From an uncultured Flavobacteriaceae bacterium (lineage in GTDB: Bacteria; Bacteroidota; Bacteroidia; Flavobacteriales; Flavobacteriaceae), in contig CANLVG010000003.1 of NCBI GenBank assembly GCA_947494565.1, forward strand, positions 62,001 to 126,000: a stretch of 64,000 bases of DNA, written 5' to 3'. Position 1 is the first letter of the stretch, and each line of letters starts with the position of its first letter. This document shows positions 27,401-36,902 of the stretch, in pieces. The notes below the pieces were generated by a model, which was not told where the DNA came from, ran no database searches, and was given only the letters and a program-made list of their open reading frames with translations. Position numbers and translations under genes: made by a program.

Positions 27401-28884
27401 GGGTGCGATTGTCGAATCAGAGCTTTAAATTCGAACAAATCGCACTTACCGATGTTGCTGAGAATACAAAAGCAACGATTGACGGAACGATAAGTCACAC
27501 GGCCTTTGACGACTGGATTTTGGATCTTGCTGTTGACACGAATAATGACCGTCTGTTGATATTGAATACGGAATATGACGAAGAAGAACTGTATTATGGT
27601 GCCGGTTATTTGAATGGTACGGGCAGAATTTTCGGCCCTACGACGGCATTGACCATTACGGTAGATGGAGAAACTGCGCGCGGTACCTCCTTAAAGATTC
27701 CTTTAAGCGATGTCGCTTCCGTTGGCGATTATTCGTTTATTAACTTTATTGACAAGAAAAGTGTCACCACCTTTGATGCGGAACGCGTGCTCGATGATGT
27801 AGAAGGCTTAGAATTGGAGTTTGACTTGGATATCACGCCGGAAGCCGAGGTGGAAATACGGGATCCGGAAACCGGAAGTACTTTAAAGGGAACCGGAGAA
27901 GGAATTGTTTTGATGCGAATCAATACCAGGGGTAAATTTGAAATGTACGGAACCTTCGCTGTTGTCACCGGAACCTATAATTATAAATTCGGCAATATTA
28001 TCAATAAGACTTTTGATGTGAAACCGGGAGGAACCATCAACTGGGAGCGCGATCCTTTAGCCGCTCAAATCAATATGGAAGCCGTATATTCCTTAAGTGC
28101 CAGTCCGGCTCCGCTACTGCAGAATACAGGATATACCAGAAGTGTAAGCACAGATGTGGTCATCGGCCTAACGGGGGAGTTGGAGAGTCCTGATATTGCC
28201 TTTAACATCGAGTTTCCCGGTGTAAGTTCCGTGGTGCAGTCCGAACTGGAATACACCCTTCAAGATCCTACGGTTGAAGAGCGAAACGCCCTATTTCTAT
28301 TGGCCCAAGGCTCTTTTGTTAGCAATCAGACCGGTATAACTTCGCAAGCAGTAACAGGAAATTTGATACAATCGGCCTCTAGTATCTTAAATCAGGTGCT
28401 CAGTAGCGGAAATGATAAATTCAAATGGGGAATCGACTACCAACAAGGGTATCAAAATATCAATGAAGGTATTGAGACCGATGATAGATTGGGTGTTTCC
28501 GTATCGACGCAGATCAGCGATAGGGTACTGTTCAATGGTAAAGTAGGTGTTCCAGTAGGAGGTGCCCAAGAGACGATCGTGGCCGGAGATTTTGAAATTC
28601 AATTGTTATTGAACGAAGAAGGTACGTTGAGCGCGAAGTTTTTCAGCAGGGAAAGTGAGATACAGGAATATTTGCAGCGGGCGGGAACTACGGAGCAAGG
28701 AATCGGACTCTCTTACGAAGTCGACTTTGATACCTTCAAGGAAATGTGGCGTCAAATATTCGGAAAAAAAGAGGACGAACAAAAACCGACACCTCAATCA
28801 ATACCCGATGAAACTAAAAGTTCTCCTATTATGGTTATGGGAAAAGATAGTCTGATTCGTGTCTTGCCCAAAAATAAGAAGTAG
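24412..28884 (+). CDS. TamB-like translocation/assembly (AsmA/DUF490) protein
   Basis: A bridge-type protein of about 1,480-1,490 residues, predicted to span the periplasm and to take part in lipid transport or outer-membrane protein assembly. An N-terminal anchor (LLRIVLVFMLIAVLGTIILS) precedes a very long beta-rich stretch. The C-terminal 400 residues match the TamB/DUF490 domain, including the ending part with LFLLAQGSF and the final SYEVDFDTFKEMWR segment. The start is uncertain. The first TTG (24448) would lie inside the anchor, and no ATG or GTG occurs between the in-frame stop at 24403 and it. The frame upstream encodes IKKLRKILLR, the basic leader expected of this family, so a non-standard AUC start at 24412 is plausible. 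Confidence 0.88.
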   Translation: MKKLRKILLRIVLVFMLIAVLGTIILSLPAVQTRLAKVATNSINKEFGTNINIDKLRISLISWDTSMKDIFIEDYEKDTLFYINSLTTSILSMRNLAQGKLEFGTIEIDKLDFKLKTYKDSISTNLEVFIDKLDDGKPRKPGTPPFFFSSSNIEIANSTFKLLDENRETEKLLDFKNLNINAQEFQILGPEVTANIEAMSFASHRGAKVNKLATDFKYTKQQMRFDSLRITTPESELKGGLVFNYDRKDFADFLNKVKVEADFSDSKVALDELNIYYDQFGTGKTVQFSSKINGVLNDLNAEDLFVQSDNTGIRGDFNFKNLFSRSDPFVMNAQMKNVTTSYYELRSLLPNILGTLPTSFRKFGQFTVRGNAVISETAIDARVNLNTAVGSSYADLKLTNIDNIDNATYEGFVSLIDFDLGDFVERQSLGKITLDFNVEGEGLAAKNLNTEVIGQVYSVNFNGYDYQDLKVSGIIKDQLFDGSLVSDDDNLKFNFKGLADFGSAKNNFNFIASVDHADLKRLNFINDSISIFKGNVNMDITGNSLDDIVGDIKFTKTNFQNKNDTYYFEDFKISSTFGSDSVRTIEINSTDIITGYMKGNFKVRELGRLVQNSLGTVYTNYRPFQISDGQTLAFNFKIYNKIVDVFFPEITFDPNTFIKGDIIADEGDFKLNFKSPSIEAYGTKADEIELKIDNKNPLFNTYVSVGDLSTPYYDVKDFNLINTTLKDTLFFRTEFKGGSEYDDSYNLNFYHTFNTQNKSVIGLKKSDVSFKGNTWVLNKDGNTQNKVIINRTLDSISIQEIVMNNEEQEQIRLRGQLADSTFKDLQLQFKIVSLDKIAPVIDSLKLKGEINGNLNILQKDGIYLPSSNLSVEDFSVNNIRLGDLTMSIVGNRDLSDFRVNSQITDNGIEKLGVVGSIDNSGDIPQTNLLANFRDFELEPFSPLGEGVIDQIRGDVNGSARIVGDINSPSINGLLTLNNAGIAVPYLNVNYGFAPNSRVRLSNQSFKFEQIALTDVAENTKATIDGTISHTAFDDWILDLAVDTNNDRLLILNTEYDEEELYYGAGYLNGTGRIFGPTTALTITVDGETARGTSLKIPLSDVASVGDYSFINFIDKKSVTTFDAERVLDDVEGLELEFDLDITPEAEVEIRDPETGSTLKGTGEGIVLMRINTRGKFEMYGTFAVVTGTYNYKFGNIINKTFDVKPGGTINWERDPLAAQINMEAVYSLSASPAPLLQNTGYTRSVSTDVVIGLTGELESPDIAFNIEFPGVSSVVQSELEYTLQDPTVEERNALFLLAQGSFVSNQTGITSQAVTGNLIQSASSILNQVLSSGNDKFKWGIDYQQGYQNINEGIETDDRLGVSVSTQISDRVLFNGKVGVPVGGAQETIVAGDFEIQLLLNEEGTLSAKFFSRESEIQEYLQRAGTTEQGIGLSYEVDFDTFKEMWRQIFGKKEDEQKPTPQSIPDETKSSPIMVMGKDSLIRVLPKNKK

Positions 28885-29011
28885 TTCCTTCAGAATTATG
28901 TAATCGTTGTATTCTGCACAAGAAGTTTACATTTCGTTTACGAAAACGTTTGAAGTGTTAGCAATTCATTAATAAAGCCTCCTGACTATTCCAAAATTCA
29001 GATAAGTTTCC

Positions 29012-29019
29012 TAATTTCG
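29012..29019 (+). promoter_or_regulatory. Candidate promoter -7 element of pfkA-gapA
   Basis: TAATTTCG has one mismatch to TAnnTTTG. It would place the transcription start near 29026, about 11 bases before the ATG. No TTTG is seen at the -33 position, so this is weak. Confidence 0.3.
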
Positions 29020-29036
29020 CTAGCTTAATTTTTTTT

Positions 29037-30023
29037 ATGACTTCAGAGATAAAAAAAATAGGAGTTTTCACTTCTGGTGGCGATTCTCCGGGAATGAATG
29101 CGGCAATCAGATCCGTAGTACGGACCTGCGCATATATGAAAGTCGATTGTGTTGGCATCTATAGAGGGTACCAAGGCATGATCGAGGGCGATTTCAAGCC
29201 GATGGATGCCCGTAGCGTCAATAATATTATCAATAAAGGAGGAACCATTTTGAAATCGGCGAGATGTGACGATTTTAGAACGGCTGAAGGCCGGCGAATG
29301 GCCCACGAGCAATTGCTTGCCGAAGGTATAGATGCTTTTGTGGTGATAGGGGGAGATGGTAGTTTCACCGGGGCTATGAAGTTCAACGAGGAATACAACT
29401 TTCCGGTAATCGGAATACCAGGCACCATAGACAATGACATTTTTGGCACATCCAATACCTTAGGTTTTGATACAGCTTTGAACACGGTGGTCGAGGTTAT
29501 CGATAAGATACGTGATACGGCAAGCTCACACAACCGTTTGTTTTTTGTTGAGGTCATGGGTCGCGACGTAGGACATATTGCACTTAACGTAGGTGTAGGT
29601 GCCGGTGCGGAAGAAATTTTGATACCCGAAGAGAATTTAGGCCTGGAGCGCTTGATAGAATCTTTAAAGCGAAGCAAGAAATCGGGTAAATCATCAAGTA
29701 TAGTTGTAGTTGCCGAAGGGGATAAAATAGGAAAGAGCGTATTTGAATTAAAGGAATACGTTGAAGAGCATTTACCGATTTACGATGTACGTGTTTCGGT
29801 TCTGGGTCATATGCAACGGGGCGGCTCACCCTCGTGCTATGATAGGGTATTGGCCAGTAGAATGGGCGTAAAAGCGGTCGAGGCCTTGATAGAGGGCAAA
29901 ACCAGCCTGATGGTAGGGGTGCAGAACAATGAGATTACTTTTACCCCGATCAGTAAGGCAATCAAAGGGCATACAAAAATCGATAAGGAACTCATCAGGG
30001 TTTCGGATATAATGACAACATAA
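29037..30023 (+). CDS. pfkA: ATP-dependent 6-phosphofructokinase
   Basis: A 328-residue glycolytic enzyme that phosphorylates fructose 6-phosphate. The N-terminal ATP-binding motif is TSGGDSPGMNAAIR. GGDGS at 105-109 has Gly108, the residue type that marks ATP rather than pyrophosphate use. PGTIDND carries the catalytic Asp132. The substrate-binding MGRDVGHIA and the C-terminal LGHMQRGGSPSCYDR segment are present. The length fits bacterial PfkA. The gapA gene starts 21 bases later, so the two form a glycolytic operon that ends at the terminator after gapA. Confidence 0.96.
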   Translation: MTSEIKKIGVFTSGGDSPGMNAAIRSVVRTCAYMKVDCVGIYRGYQGMIEGDFKPMDARSVNNIINKGGTILKSARCDDFRTAEGRRMAHEQLLAEGIDAFVVIGGDGSFTGAMKFNEEYNFPVIGIPGTIDNDIFGTSNTLGFDTALNTVVEVIDKIRDTASSHNRLFFVEVMGRDVGHIALNVGVGAGAEEILIPEENLGLERLIESLKRSKKSGKSSSIVVVAEGDKIGKSVFELKEYVEEHLPIYDVRVSVLGHMQRGGSPSCYDRVLASRMGVKAVEALIEGKTSLMVGVQNNEITFTPISKAIKGHTKIDKELIRVSDIMTT

Positions 30024-30038
30024 TAAATATAAAAATAG

Positions 30039-31046
<1,008 letters not shown>

Positions 31047-31059
31047 AAGTTTTTATGAT

Positions 31060-31110
31060 GACATCCTGAAGAATTAGTGTAAATGCACTAATTTTCAGGA
31101 TGTCTTTTTT
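31060..31110 (+). terminator. Intrinsic terminator of pfkA-gapA
   Basis: A long stem: GACATCCTGAA with TTCAGGATGTC (11 bp), then a single G bulge, then AATTAGTG with CACTAATT (8 bp), a six-base loop and six T after the stem. It begins 13 bases past the gapA stop. Confidence 0.9.
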
Positions 31111-31122
31111 AAATAGAGCGGT

Positions 31123-31980
31123 ATGATATTAATTGTTGATAGTGGAGCTACCAAAGCAGATTGGATAGCCTTAGATGAAAAAGGTGAGCGCCTGTTTCTT
31201 ACCCAGACTTTGGGGTTGAGTCCTGAGGTGTTGACCAAAGCAGTTATTGAAGATCGTTTGGCGAACAATTTTGAGCTTTCGAAAAATAAGGAAGAAGTTA
31301 CCCGTCTTCATTTTTACGGCGCGGGTTGTGGAACGGATCGAATGAAGCGTTTTCTAAAGGATATATTTTCAGATTTCTTTCCGAATGCCAAGGCCCATGT
31401 AAAAGAAGATACCTATGCCGCTATCTTCGCAACAACAAAAATCGGTAATCAAAGCATTGTCTGTATTTTAGGAACCGGATCAAATTGTAGTTACTACGAT
31501 GGACATCAACTTTTTCAAAAAGTAACTTCCTTAGGTTATATTCCGATGGATGACGGTAGTGGAAACTTCTTTGGTCGCAAATTGATACGCGATTACTACT
31601 TTCACAAAATGCCGCAAGACCTGGCGATGAAGTTCGCAAAAGAATATGACCTCGATGCTGATGTTATCAAGGAAAATCTATACAAACAACCGAACCCGAA
31701 TACCTATCTGGCAACTTTTGCCCGATTTTTGGTAGAGAACAAAGACCACCCCTACTGCAAAGGGGTCATTGACAAGGGTTTTCAGCAGTTCGTAAACAAT
31801 TATATCATGCAGTTTGAGTTGGCCACCAAAGTGCCAATTTGTTTTGTGGGTAGTATTGCGCATTATCTTCGTGATGAATTGACCACAGTGCTTAAGCGCA
31901 ATGACTTGATTGTTGGTGTAATACGCCAACGACCTATTGACGGTCTGGTGGAATTTCACAAAGAAAACCTGTTGGTCTAG
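31123..31980 (+). CDS. BadF/BcrA-type ATPase, N-acetylglucosamine kinase-like
   Basis: A 285-residue sugar-kinase-fold (ASKHA) protein. The N-terminal phosphate-binding loop is DSGATKADW and the second is GTGSNCSYYDG, followed by GYIPMDDGSGNFFGRKLIRDY, all typical of the BadF/BadG/BcrA/BcrD family members that act as N-acetylglucosamine kinases in Bacteroidota. It would feed cell-wall amino sugars into metabolism, which fits the cell-wall amidase and GH3 enzyme encoded within 12 kb. That link is inferred. It starts just after the gapA terminator. Confidence 0.82.
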   Translation: MILIVDSGATKADWIALDEKGERLFLTQTLGLSPEVLTKAVIEDRLANNFELSKNKEEVTRLHFYGAGCGTDRMKRFLKDIFSDFFPNAKAHVKEDTYAAIFATTKIGNQSIVCILGTGSNCSYYDGHQLFQKVTSLGYIPMDDGSGNFFGRKLIRDYYFHKMPQDLAMKFAKEYDLDADVIKENLYKQPNPNTYLATFARFLVENKDHPYCKGVIDKGFQQFVNNYIMQFELATKVPICFVGSIAHYLRDELTTVLKRNDLIVGVIRQRPIDGLVEFHKENLLV

Positions 31981-32007
31981 CCCACGGATTTCATCAATCT
32001 CGACCTA

Positions 32008-32394
32008 CTATTTCACGGCAATCATCGAAATCTCTACATTGACGAATTTAGGAAGATTTGCAACCTCCACAGTCTCACGGGCAGGTGCGGTTTCAGCGTC
32101 GAAATAACCGCCGTAGACCCCGTTCACCAAAGAAAATTGATGCATATCCTTCAGAAAGATGGATGATTTGACGACATTGTGAAAAGACATGTCGGCCGCA
32201 TCAAGAATCGCCTTCAGATTAAGCATACATTGATTGGTTTCCTTTTGAATATCGCCGGATATTAATTCGCCTGTTGCAGCATTCATTGGTATCTGACCCG
32301 AGATGTACAGGGTATTGTCGCTGAGAATAGCTTGGTTGTAGGGGCCAATTGGTGCAGGGGCCTTTTCGGTATTGATTATTCTTTTTGTAGCCAT
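32008..32394 (-). CDS. ridA: RidA family enamine/imine deaminase
   Basis: A 128-residue protein of the YjgF/YER057c/UK114 family that hydrolyses reactive 2-aminoacrylate and related imines from PLP enzymes. PAPIGPYNQAI at the start, LYISGQIPM, and the C-terminal ARETVEVANLPKFVNVEIS with the active-site Arg are all present. The length is typical. It lies 70 bases downstream of lptD on the same strand. A possible -7 element (TAGGTTTG, minus strand) sits at 32460-32467, at the end of lptD. Confidence 0.95.
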   Translation of the reverse strand: MATKRIINTEKAPAPIGPYNQAILSDNTLYISGQIPMNAATGELISGDIQKETNQCMLNLKAILDAADMSFHNVVKSSIFLKDMHQFSLVNGVYGGYFDAETAPARETVEVANLPKFVNVEISMIAVK

Positions 32395-32464
32395 AGATTC
32401 TATGTTGTATTTCTATAATAAAGTATTTCGTTGATAAAATAGGGTATGGATGAACAGTCCAAAC

Positions 32465-35215
32465 CTATCTGACAATGGGTGGTTGGCTGCGATTCTCCCA
32501 TTTGAGATCTTTGAGTATTGAAGCACTTATTCCAATAAAGAAATTCCATTGACGAAAACGCCCAAAAGGGGTCCAAGTAAAACTCATATCAAAACTTTTT
32601 AAGTTGCGTTGAAAGCCCAAAGAGGTGAGGCCAAAGCCCTTATTGACAAAATCATAGCTGGAATTCCCCCTTAATTTCCACCGCGGCGAAAGTTCAATAT
32701 TGCCTGAAAACATTATAGAGTGGTTGGTCAGTTCACCCTGCCTGTTGTTATTGTTATACGATGCCGAATAGGCCAATCTGAAGTCCCAAGGTATTTTTGC
32801 GGCATAGGCGGGATTATCGATATCCGACTCGTCTTTTCTATCGGGATCTCGATTATCAAGATTGTTGAAATCGTCTGCTCTACCGAAAAGGTCATCGTCT
32901 CGCCCGCCGCTCTGGGCCACATAGTCATATTCACCATCTTCCTCTTCCTCTTCTTCGTCATCATCCTTTCTTCCGAACATCTCACTATTAATGCTATAAC
33001 TGATATTCACATTCGCTCGGGTCAAACGAAAAAGACTTCCGCCATTATCAATATTCCAAGTATCGATTCTTCTGCCGGTATTATCTATTGCATAGGGGTC
33101 TAAGGAAGCTGAAAAGTTGATTGACATTTTGCTGTCTAAAATAGAAGTACCGCCATTAATGCTCAAAGGGCTCAATTTTAAAGAGTCCGCTTCCAGATTG
33201 TATCCCGTACTGATATTGAAATTACTTAAAATTGGGATTTTCTTGGGTTCCGTGGCAGTGGAATCCTTATCACGCACTTTCGCTTCCAAGGTATTCGCCA
33301 ATGAAAAGCTGAGACTATTTGATTTACCTAACCTAGGAGCTCCGTTCAGTGTACCTTCAAAACGACTGTATTGAACAAACTCTTGCTTATCAAGATCGAA
33401 GTACTCATCGTAAAATTGGTCAAAAGATGGCGCATATCCATAACTGATAGAGGGGCGCATGACATGACGTATTGCCTGAATCTTTTTATCTTCCCCAAAG
33501 TTGAAAGTTCCATAAACGGTCGTACCCACACTAGCACTAAGGTTGTATTGATTGTATCGATCAAAACCGCTGATCGTATCGCGTACGACTGAACCTCTTT
33601 CGGTACCCTCACCCGCAACAAAACGCTGATTGAAAGTTTCTAAGGCCCATACATCTTCGTAAGAACCTCCCATTGTGACACTAAAGAATTTTGCAACTTT
33701 GAAATTGGTACTGATGGGTATGGTGTGTCTTGCTCCGACCCTTGCGTTGTCGAACATTTCGCTTTTCAGAAAGTCCTCATCGTTAGTGGTCAAGGTATTT
33801 CTTGCGTTGACATTGTACTGCATATTGATGTTCTGAATCACCCCTTTTTTTATACCATCCCTTTTTGCAAAAGGAAAAATACGTTCCATACTAGCTTGAA
33901 ATGTAGGTAGGGTCATTGTAATATTGTCCCTGCCGTCCGCCGTAGCCGTCTCCGAGGTCAATTGGCTGTGCGTAGCGGTAAGACTCATATTTACCGATGG
34001 ATAGGCCGGAAACGTCTTTGAGTAACTAAGGGAAGAAGATAAGGTATTGTTCAACCTATTAGCCGTATTGACTTGGTTCAACGAGTTTTGATAATACTGG
34101 CTACTTCCTAAATTAACCGAAGCGGAAAACCGGGAATTGGGACTTGCTTTCTGATCCTGTGAATGGGATATTTGTAGGTTCCAGTTCGAGCTTCTGCTAA
34201 AATCGCTAAACCCTTTTTGACTATTCACGAGATTTTCAAAACGAAAATTCACATTTCCGCGATAGCGATAGCGTTTGGCATAAACAGATTGCCCTCTGAA
34301 GCCGTAGCTGCCATTGGTATAGTAATCCCCTGTGAGTGTGAGATCCACATAATCGCTTATAGGTAAATAATAGCCTCCGTTCTGGAGAAAATAGCCTCTA
34401 TTGGGGTCGTTGCCGATGGAGGGCATCAAAAGACCGGCGCTGCGGCCTACTGCCAATGGAAAATAAGCGAAAGGCAAACCTATAGGGGTAGGAACGTCGG
34501 CTATATAGATATTACTCAGACCCGCAATCATTTTTTTGCCAGGAACAAATTTGGCTTTTCTAACACGGATGTAGTAATCTGGGTTAATGGTGTCTTGTGC
34601 AGTCGTTATTTTAGCCTCGCTCAAAAAATAAACCGAATCGTTCTCTTTTTTGGTAATTTCGGCATACACTTTCATATTGTCGCTACCTAATTGGCCCGCT
34701 CCTGCCTGCTGTTCGGTTCTGGAGTTCCAGATAAGGGCTTTTTTGGTGTCGAAGTTAAAGCGTATCGAATCGGGTATGACCACACTTTCGGCCTGTTTGA
34801 AATAGGGCAATTGCGAATAGTTGCCCAATGAATCTTTAATACGACCCGCATAGACTTCATTTTTCACATAATCCATTATAATGATGCCTGCCTTTAATTC
34901 GGTATCTTGATAGAGGATTTCAGCTTCGTTATACAGGTATATCTTCTGGTTTTTTTGACTTAATATAATCGAATCCTTGGCTTTATAGTTGATAACATCG
35001 ACGAGTAAAGTTGGCTTTCCATTGCCCGGTGTTATCTGTGTTGAATCTATGCTGGTACTATCCCGCTCGGCAATGACAGGGTAAAGAGGCGCGATAATCG
35101 AGTCGGGTTCCGCTTTGATCGGTAAGGGAATCAATTGGTCTTCTTGGGAAAAAGCCGAGAACGCACTTACCAAAAGCAGTAATAGTAAAAGTAAATGATG
35201 TTTATTTGATTGCAA
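32465..35215 (-). CDS. lptD: LPS-assembly protein LptD (Bacteroidota type)
   Basis: A 916-residue outer-membrane protein that inserts lipopolysaccharide into the outer leaflet. It has a signal peptide (to about Gln24), a periplasmic OstA-like part with KIYLYNEAEILYQDTELKAG, then a long beta-barrel beginning near ADVPTPIGLPFAYFPL and GRSAGLLMPSIG. This form is shorter on recognisable motif and differs from proteobacterial LptD, but matches the Bacteroidota family. Residues 750-800 form a strongly acidic loop (a run of Glu/Asp) that looks like an extracellular or low-complexity insertion. The gene is divergent from the amidase gene, with promoters for both in a 103-base gap. Confidence 0.9.
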   Translation of the reverse strand: MQSNKHHLLLLLLLLVSAFSAFSQEDQLIPLPIKAEPDSIIAPLYPVIAERDSTSIDSTQITPGNGKPTLLVDVINYKAKDSIILSQKNQKIYLYNEAEILYQDTELKAGIIIMDYVKNEVYAGRIKDSLGNYSQLPYFKQAESVVIPDSIRFNFDTKKALIWNSRTEQQAGAGQLGSDNMKVYAEITKKENDSVYFLSEAKITTAQDTINPDYYIRVRKAKFVPGKKMIAGLSNIYIADVPTPIGLPFAYFPLAVGRSAGLLMPSIGNDPNRGYFLQNGGYYLPISDYVDLTLTGDYYTNGSYGFRGQSVYAKRYRYRGNVNFRFENLVNSQKGFSDFSRSSNWNLQISHSQDQKASPNSRFSASVNLGSSQYYQNSLNQVNTANRLNNTLSSSLSYSKTFPAYPSVNMSLTATHSQLTSETATADGRDNITMTLPTFQASMERIFPFAKRDGIKKGVIQNINMQYNVNARNTLTTNDEDFLKSEMFDNARVGARHTIPISTNFKVAKFFSVTMGGSYEDVWALETFNQRFVAGEGTERGSVVRDTISGFDRYNQYNLSASVGTTVYGTFNFGEDKKIQAIRHVMRPSISYGYAPSFDQFYDEYFDLDKQEFVQYSRFEGTLNGAPRLGKSNSLSFSLANTLEAKVRDKDSTATEPKKIPILSNFNISTGYNLEADSLKLSPLSINGGTSILDSKMSINFSASLDPYAIDNTGRRIDTWNIDNGGSLFRLTRANVNISYSINSEMFGRKDDDEEEEEEDGEYDYVAQSGGRDDDLFGRADDFNNLDNRDPDRKDESDIDNPAYAAKIPWDFRLAYSASYNNNNRQGELTNHSIMFSGNIELSPRWKLRGNSSYDFVNKGFGLTSLGFQRNLKSFDMSFTWTPFGRFRQWNFFIGISASILKDLKWENRSQPPIVR

Positions 35216-35235
35216 GGCTATAAATCCTATTTTTG
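35205..35235 (+). promoter_or_regulatory. Promoter of the amidase gene
   Basis: TTTG (35205-35208), 19 bases, then TATTTTTG (35228-35235). Both elements match the Bacteroidota consensus exactly at ideal spacing. The start would be near 35242, 77 bases before the gene. The -33 element lies inside the first codons of lptD. Confidence 0.6.
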
Positions 35236-35261
35236 TAAGGTCTGGCTTGACTTAAGAAGGT

Positions 35262-35269
35262 CAAACTTA
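35262..35269 (-). promoter_or_regulatory. Candidate promoter -7 element of lptD
   Basis: The minus strand reads TAAGTTTG, an exact TAnnTTTG. Transcription would begin near 35255 with a 40-base leader. No clear -33 element is seen. It and the amidase promoter are divergent and closely spaced. Confidence 0.4.
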
Positions 35270-35318
35270 CACATATTTTTTATTCCCCATATACGGTATT
35301 ACAATAAATTTAACCATT

Positions 35319-36848
35319 ATGAGAGCACCGATGTCCCCAAATTTCAATGACGAAAAAGGTTCGTTCCTTTCCGTTCTTTATGTGCTTTTTTTCTTGTTCT
35401 TTTTGACTGCGAACATGCTGAACGGGCAAAGAAACGATGATCAATTTGTTGTCGTACTCGATGCTGGTCACGGAGGACACGACCCAGGGAATCTTGGAAA
35501 TGGATATCTTGAAAAGAATATTGCCCTGAACATCGTGCTGAATGCCGGAGCGATTTTAGAACGAACTCCAGGAATAAAGGTAATCTATACTAGAAAAGAC
35601 GATACGTTTGTTGACTTATTTGTGAGGGGAGAAATTGCGAATAAGGCCAATGCCGATCTTTTTGTTTCGGTTCATTGTGACTCACATACTTCCAATGCCC
35701 ATGGTGCGGGTACCTTTGTACTGGGCCTACACGCGAACAAACAGAATTTTGAGATTGCCAAGAAAGAGAACTCGGTGATTTATTTGGAAGACAATTATGA
35801 GTCTCGCTATGCGGATTATGACATTAATTCACCCGAATCGGTAATTGGCCTGACGATTATGCAAGAAGAATTCTTAGATCAAAGCATCGCATTGGCCAAG
35901 AGCATACAGTACAATTTTGCGAAAAAGTTGAATAGAAAAGATCGCCAGGTAAAGCAGGCAGGCTTTATAGTTCTGCATCAGACATTCATGCCAAGCGTTC
36001 TTGTAGAAACAGGCTTCTTGACCAATGATGATGAGGGAGCCTATTTGAATTCGAAAAGGGGGCAGTCGGAAATGGGAGCAAGTATTGCACAAGCGATTAC
36101 CGCCTACCGAGATGGAGTGCAGACAGGTGCTTCCCAAATGACAAGCCCAGCGAACCCGGTGGTTTCCGAGCCAGACGAAAAAACCGAGATTGTCGCGAAA
36201 GAACCAGATCCGGATACCAGTGGAGCTATTTCCGATGCTGCAGAGCAGTTTGCTAAAAATCCAGGAGCAAATCCGATGGCCGAAAAGGTATCAGAGGCGA
36301 ACGAAGCTTCGGAAAAGGTCAAGGAAGTTGCCGATGCCCCGAAGGAGAACACTATCCCTGAAACTACCACCGTAGTTGCCGATAAGGTGGAAAAGGAGAT
36401 TACCGAACCCTTAGCTGAAGAGGTAGCGGAGCAAGTGAAACAAGAGGTGGTTCTGGCAAGTCAATCGACCAAGACCAAAGAAACAGCTAAGGAAGCACCT
36501 GCGGACAGCCCAACAAAAGAAGTCGTCGAACCCCAAAAAAAGGAAGTGGCGGTAACGAAAGCACCACCGAAAGCGAACACCAAGAATATCGTTTTTAAGG
36601 TACAATTGATGGCAAGCAAGAAGGATATCGCCCTACAGGCATCTAACTTTGGAGGGCTCAATAAACTTTCTAAAGAGCGCTTTAACGAATTTCATAGATA
36701 TATGTACGGCAATACCGATTCGTTCACCCAGGCCAAATTGCTAAAATCAAATGCAGATGCAAAAGGGTATCCTACCTCATATATTGTGGCTTACAAAGAT
36801 GGTGTTCGTATTCCTACCCCCGAGGCAATAAAACTAGTTTCGGAATAA
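35319..36848 (+). CDS. N-acetylmuramoyl-L-alanine amidase with SPOR-like C-terminus
   Basis: A 509-residue zinc enzyme that cuts the bond between MurNAc and the peptide stem of peptidoglycan. An export segment covers about residues 15-36. The Amidase_3 domain shows LDAGHGGHDPG (His51), Glu65, SVHCDSH (His119) and VLVETGF (Glu230), which are the metal and catalytic residues. Residues 250-420 are a Glu/Lys/Ala/Pro-rich low-complexity linker, and the last 85 residues look like a SPOR-type glycan-binding domain (VFKVQLMAS through PTSYIVAYKDG). ATG at 35319 or 35331 could start it. The MCE gene follows 54 bases later. Confidence 0.92.
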   Translation: MRAPMSPNFNDEKGSFLSVLYVLFFLFFLTANMLNGQRNDDQFVVVLDAGHGGHDPGNLGNGYLEKNIALNIVLNAGAILERTPGIKVIYTRKDDTFVDLFVRGEIANKANADLFVSVHCDSHTSNAHGAGTFVLGLHANKQNFEIAKKENSVIYLEDNYESRYADYDINSPESVIGLTIMQEEFLDQSIALAKSIQYNFAKKLNRKDRQVKQAGFIVLHQTFMPSVLVETGFLTNDDEGAYLNSKRGQSEMGASIAQAITAYRDGVQTGASQMTSPANPVVSEPDEKTEIVAKEPDPDTSGAISDAAEQFAKNPGANPMAEKVSEANEASEKVKEVADAPKENTIPETTTVVADKVEKEITEPLAEEVAEQVKQEVVLASQSTKTKETAKEAPADSPTKEVVEPQKKEVAVTKAPPKANTKNIVFKVQLMASKKDIALQASNFGGLNKLSKERFNEFHRYMYGNTDSFTQAKLLKSNADAKGYPTSYIVAYKDGVRIPTPEAIKLVSE

Positions 36849-36871
36849 TAGCTGCTTCAGATTTTTATTTC

Positions 36872-36879
36872 TAATTTTG
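36872..36879 (+). promoter_or_regulatory. Candidate promoter -7 element of the MCE gene
   Basis: TAATTTTG is an exact TAnnTTTG match 23 bases before the TTG start. No good -33 element is visible. The gene may instead be read through from the amidase gene. Confidence 0.3.
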
Positions 36880-36902
36880 TTACTCATAGAAAAACCATCC
36901 TT

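Noticed and set aside
28885-29036. Terminator after the tamB-like gene
   Set aside because: The CAGAAT/ATTCTG stem has only 6 bp and no T run follows it.
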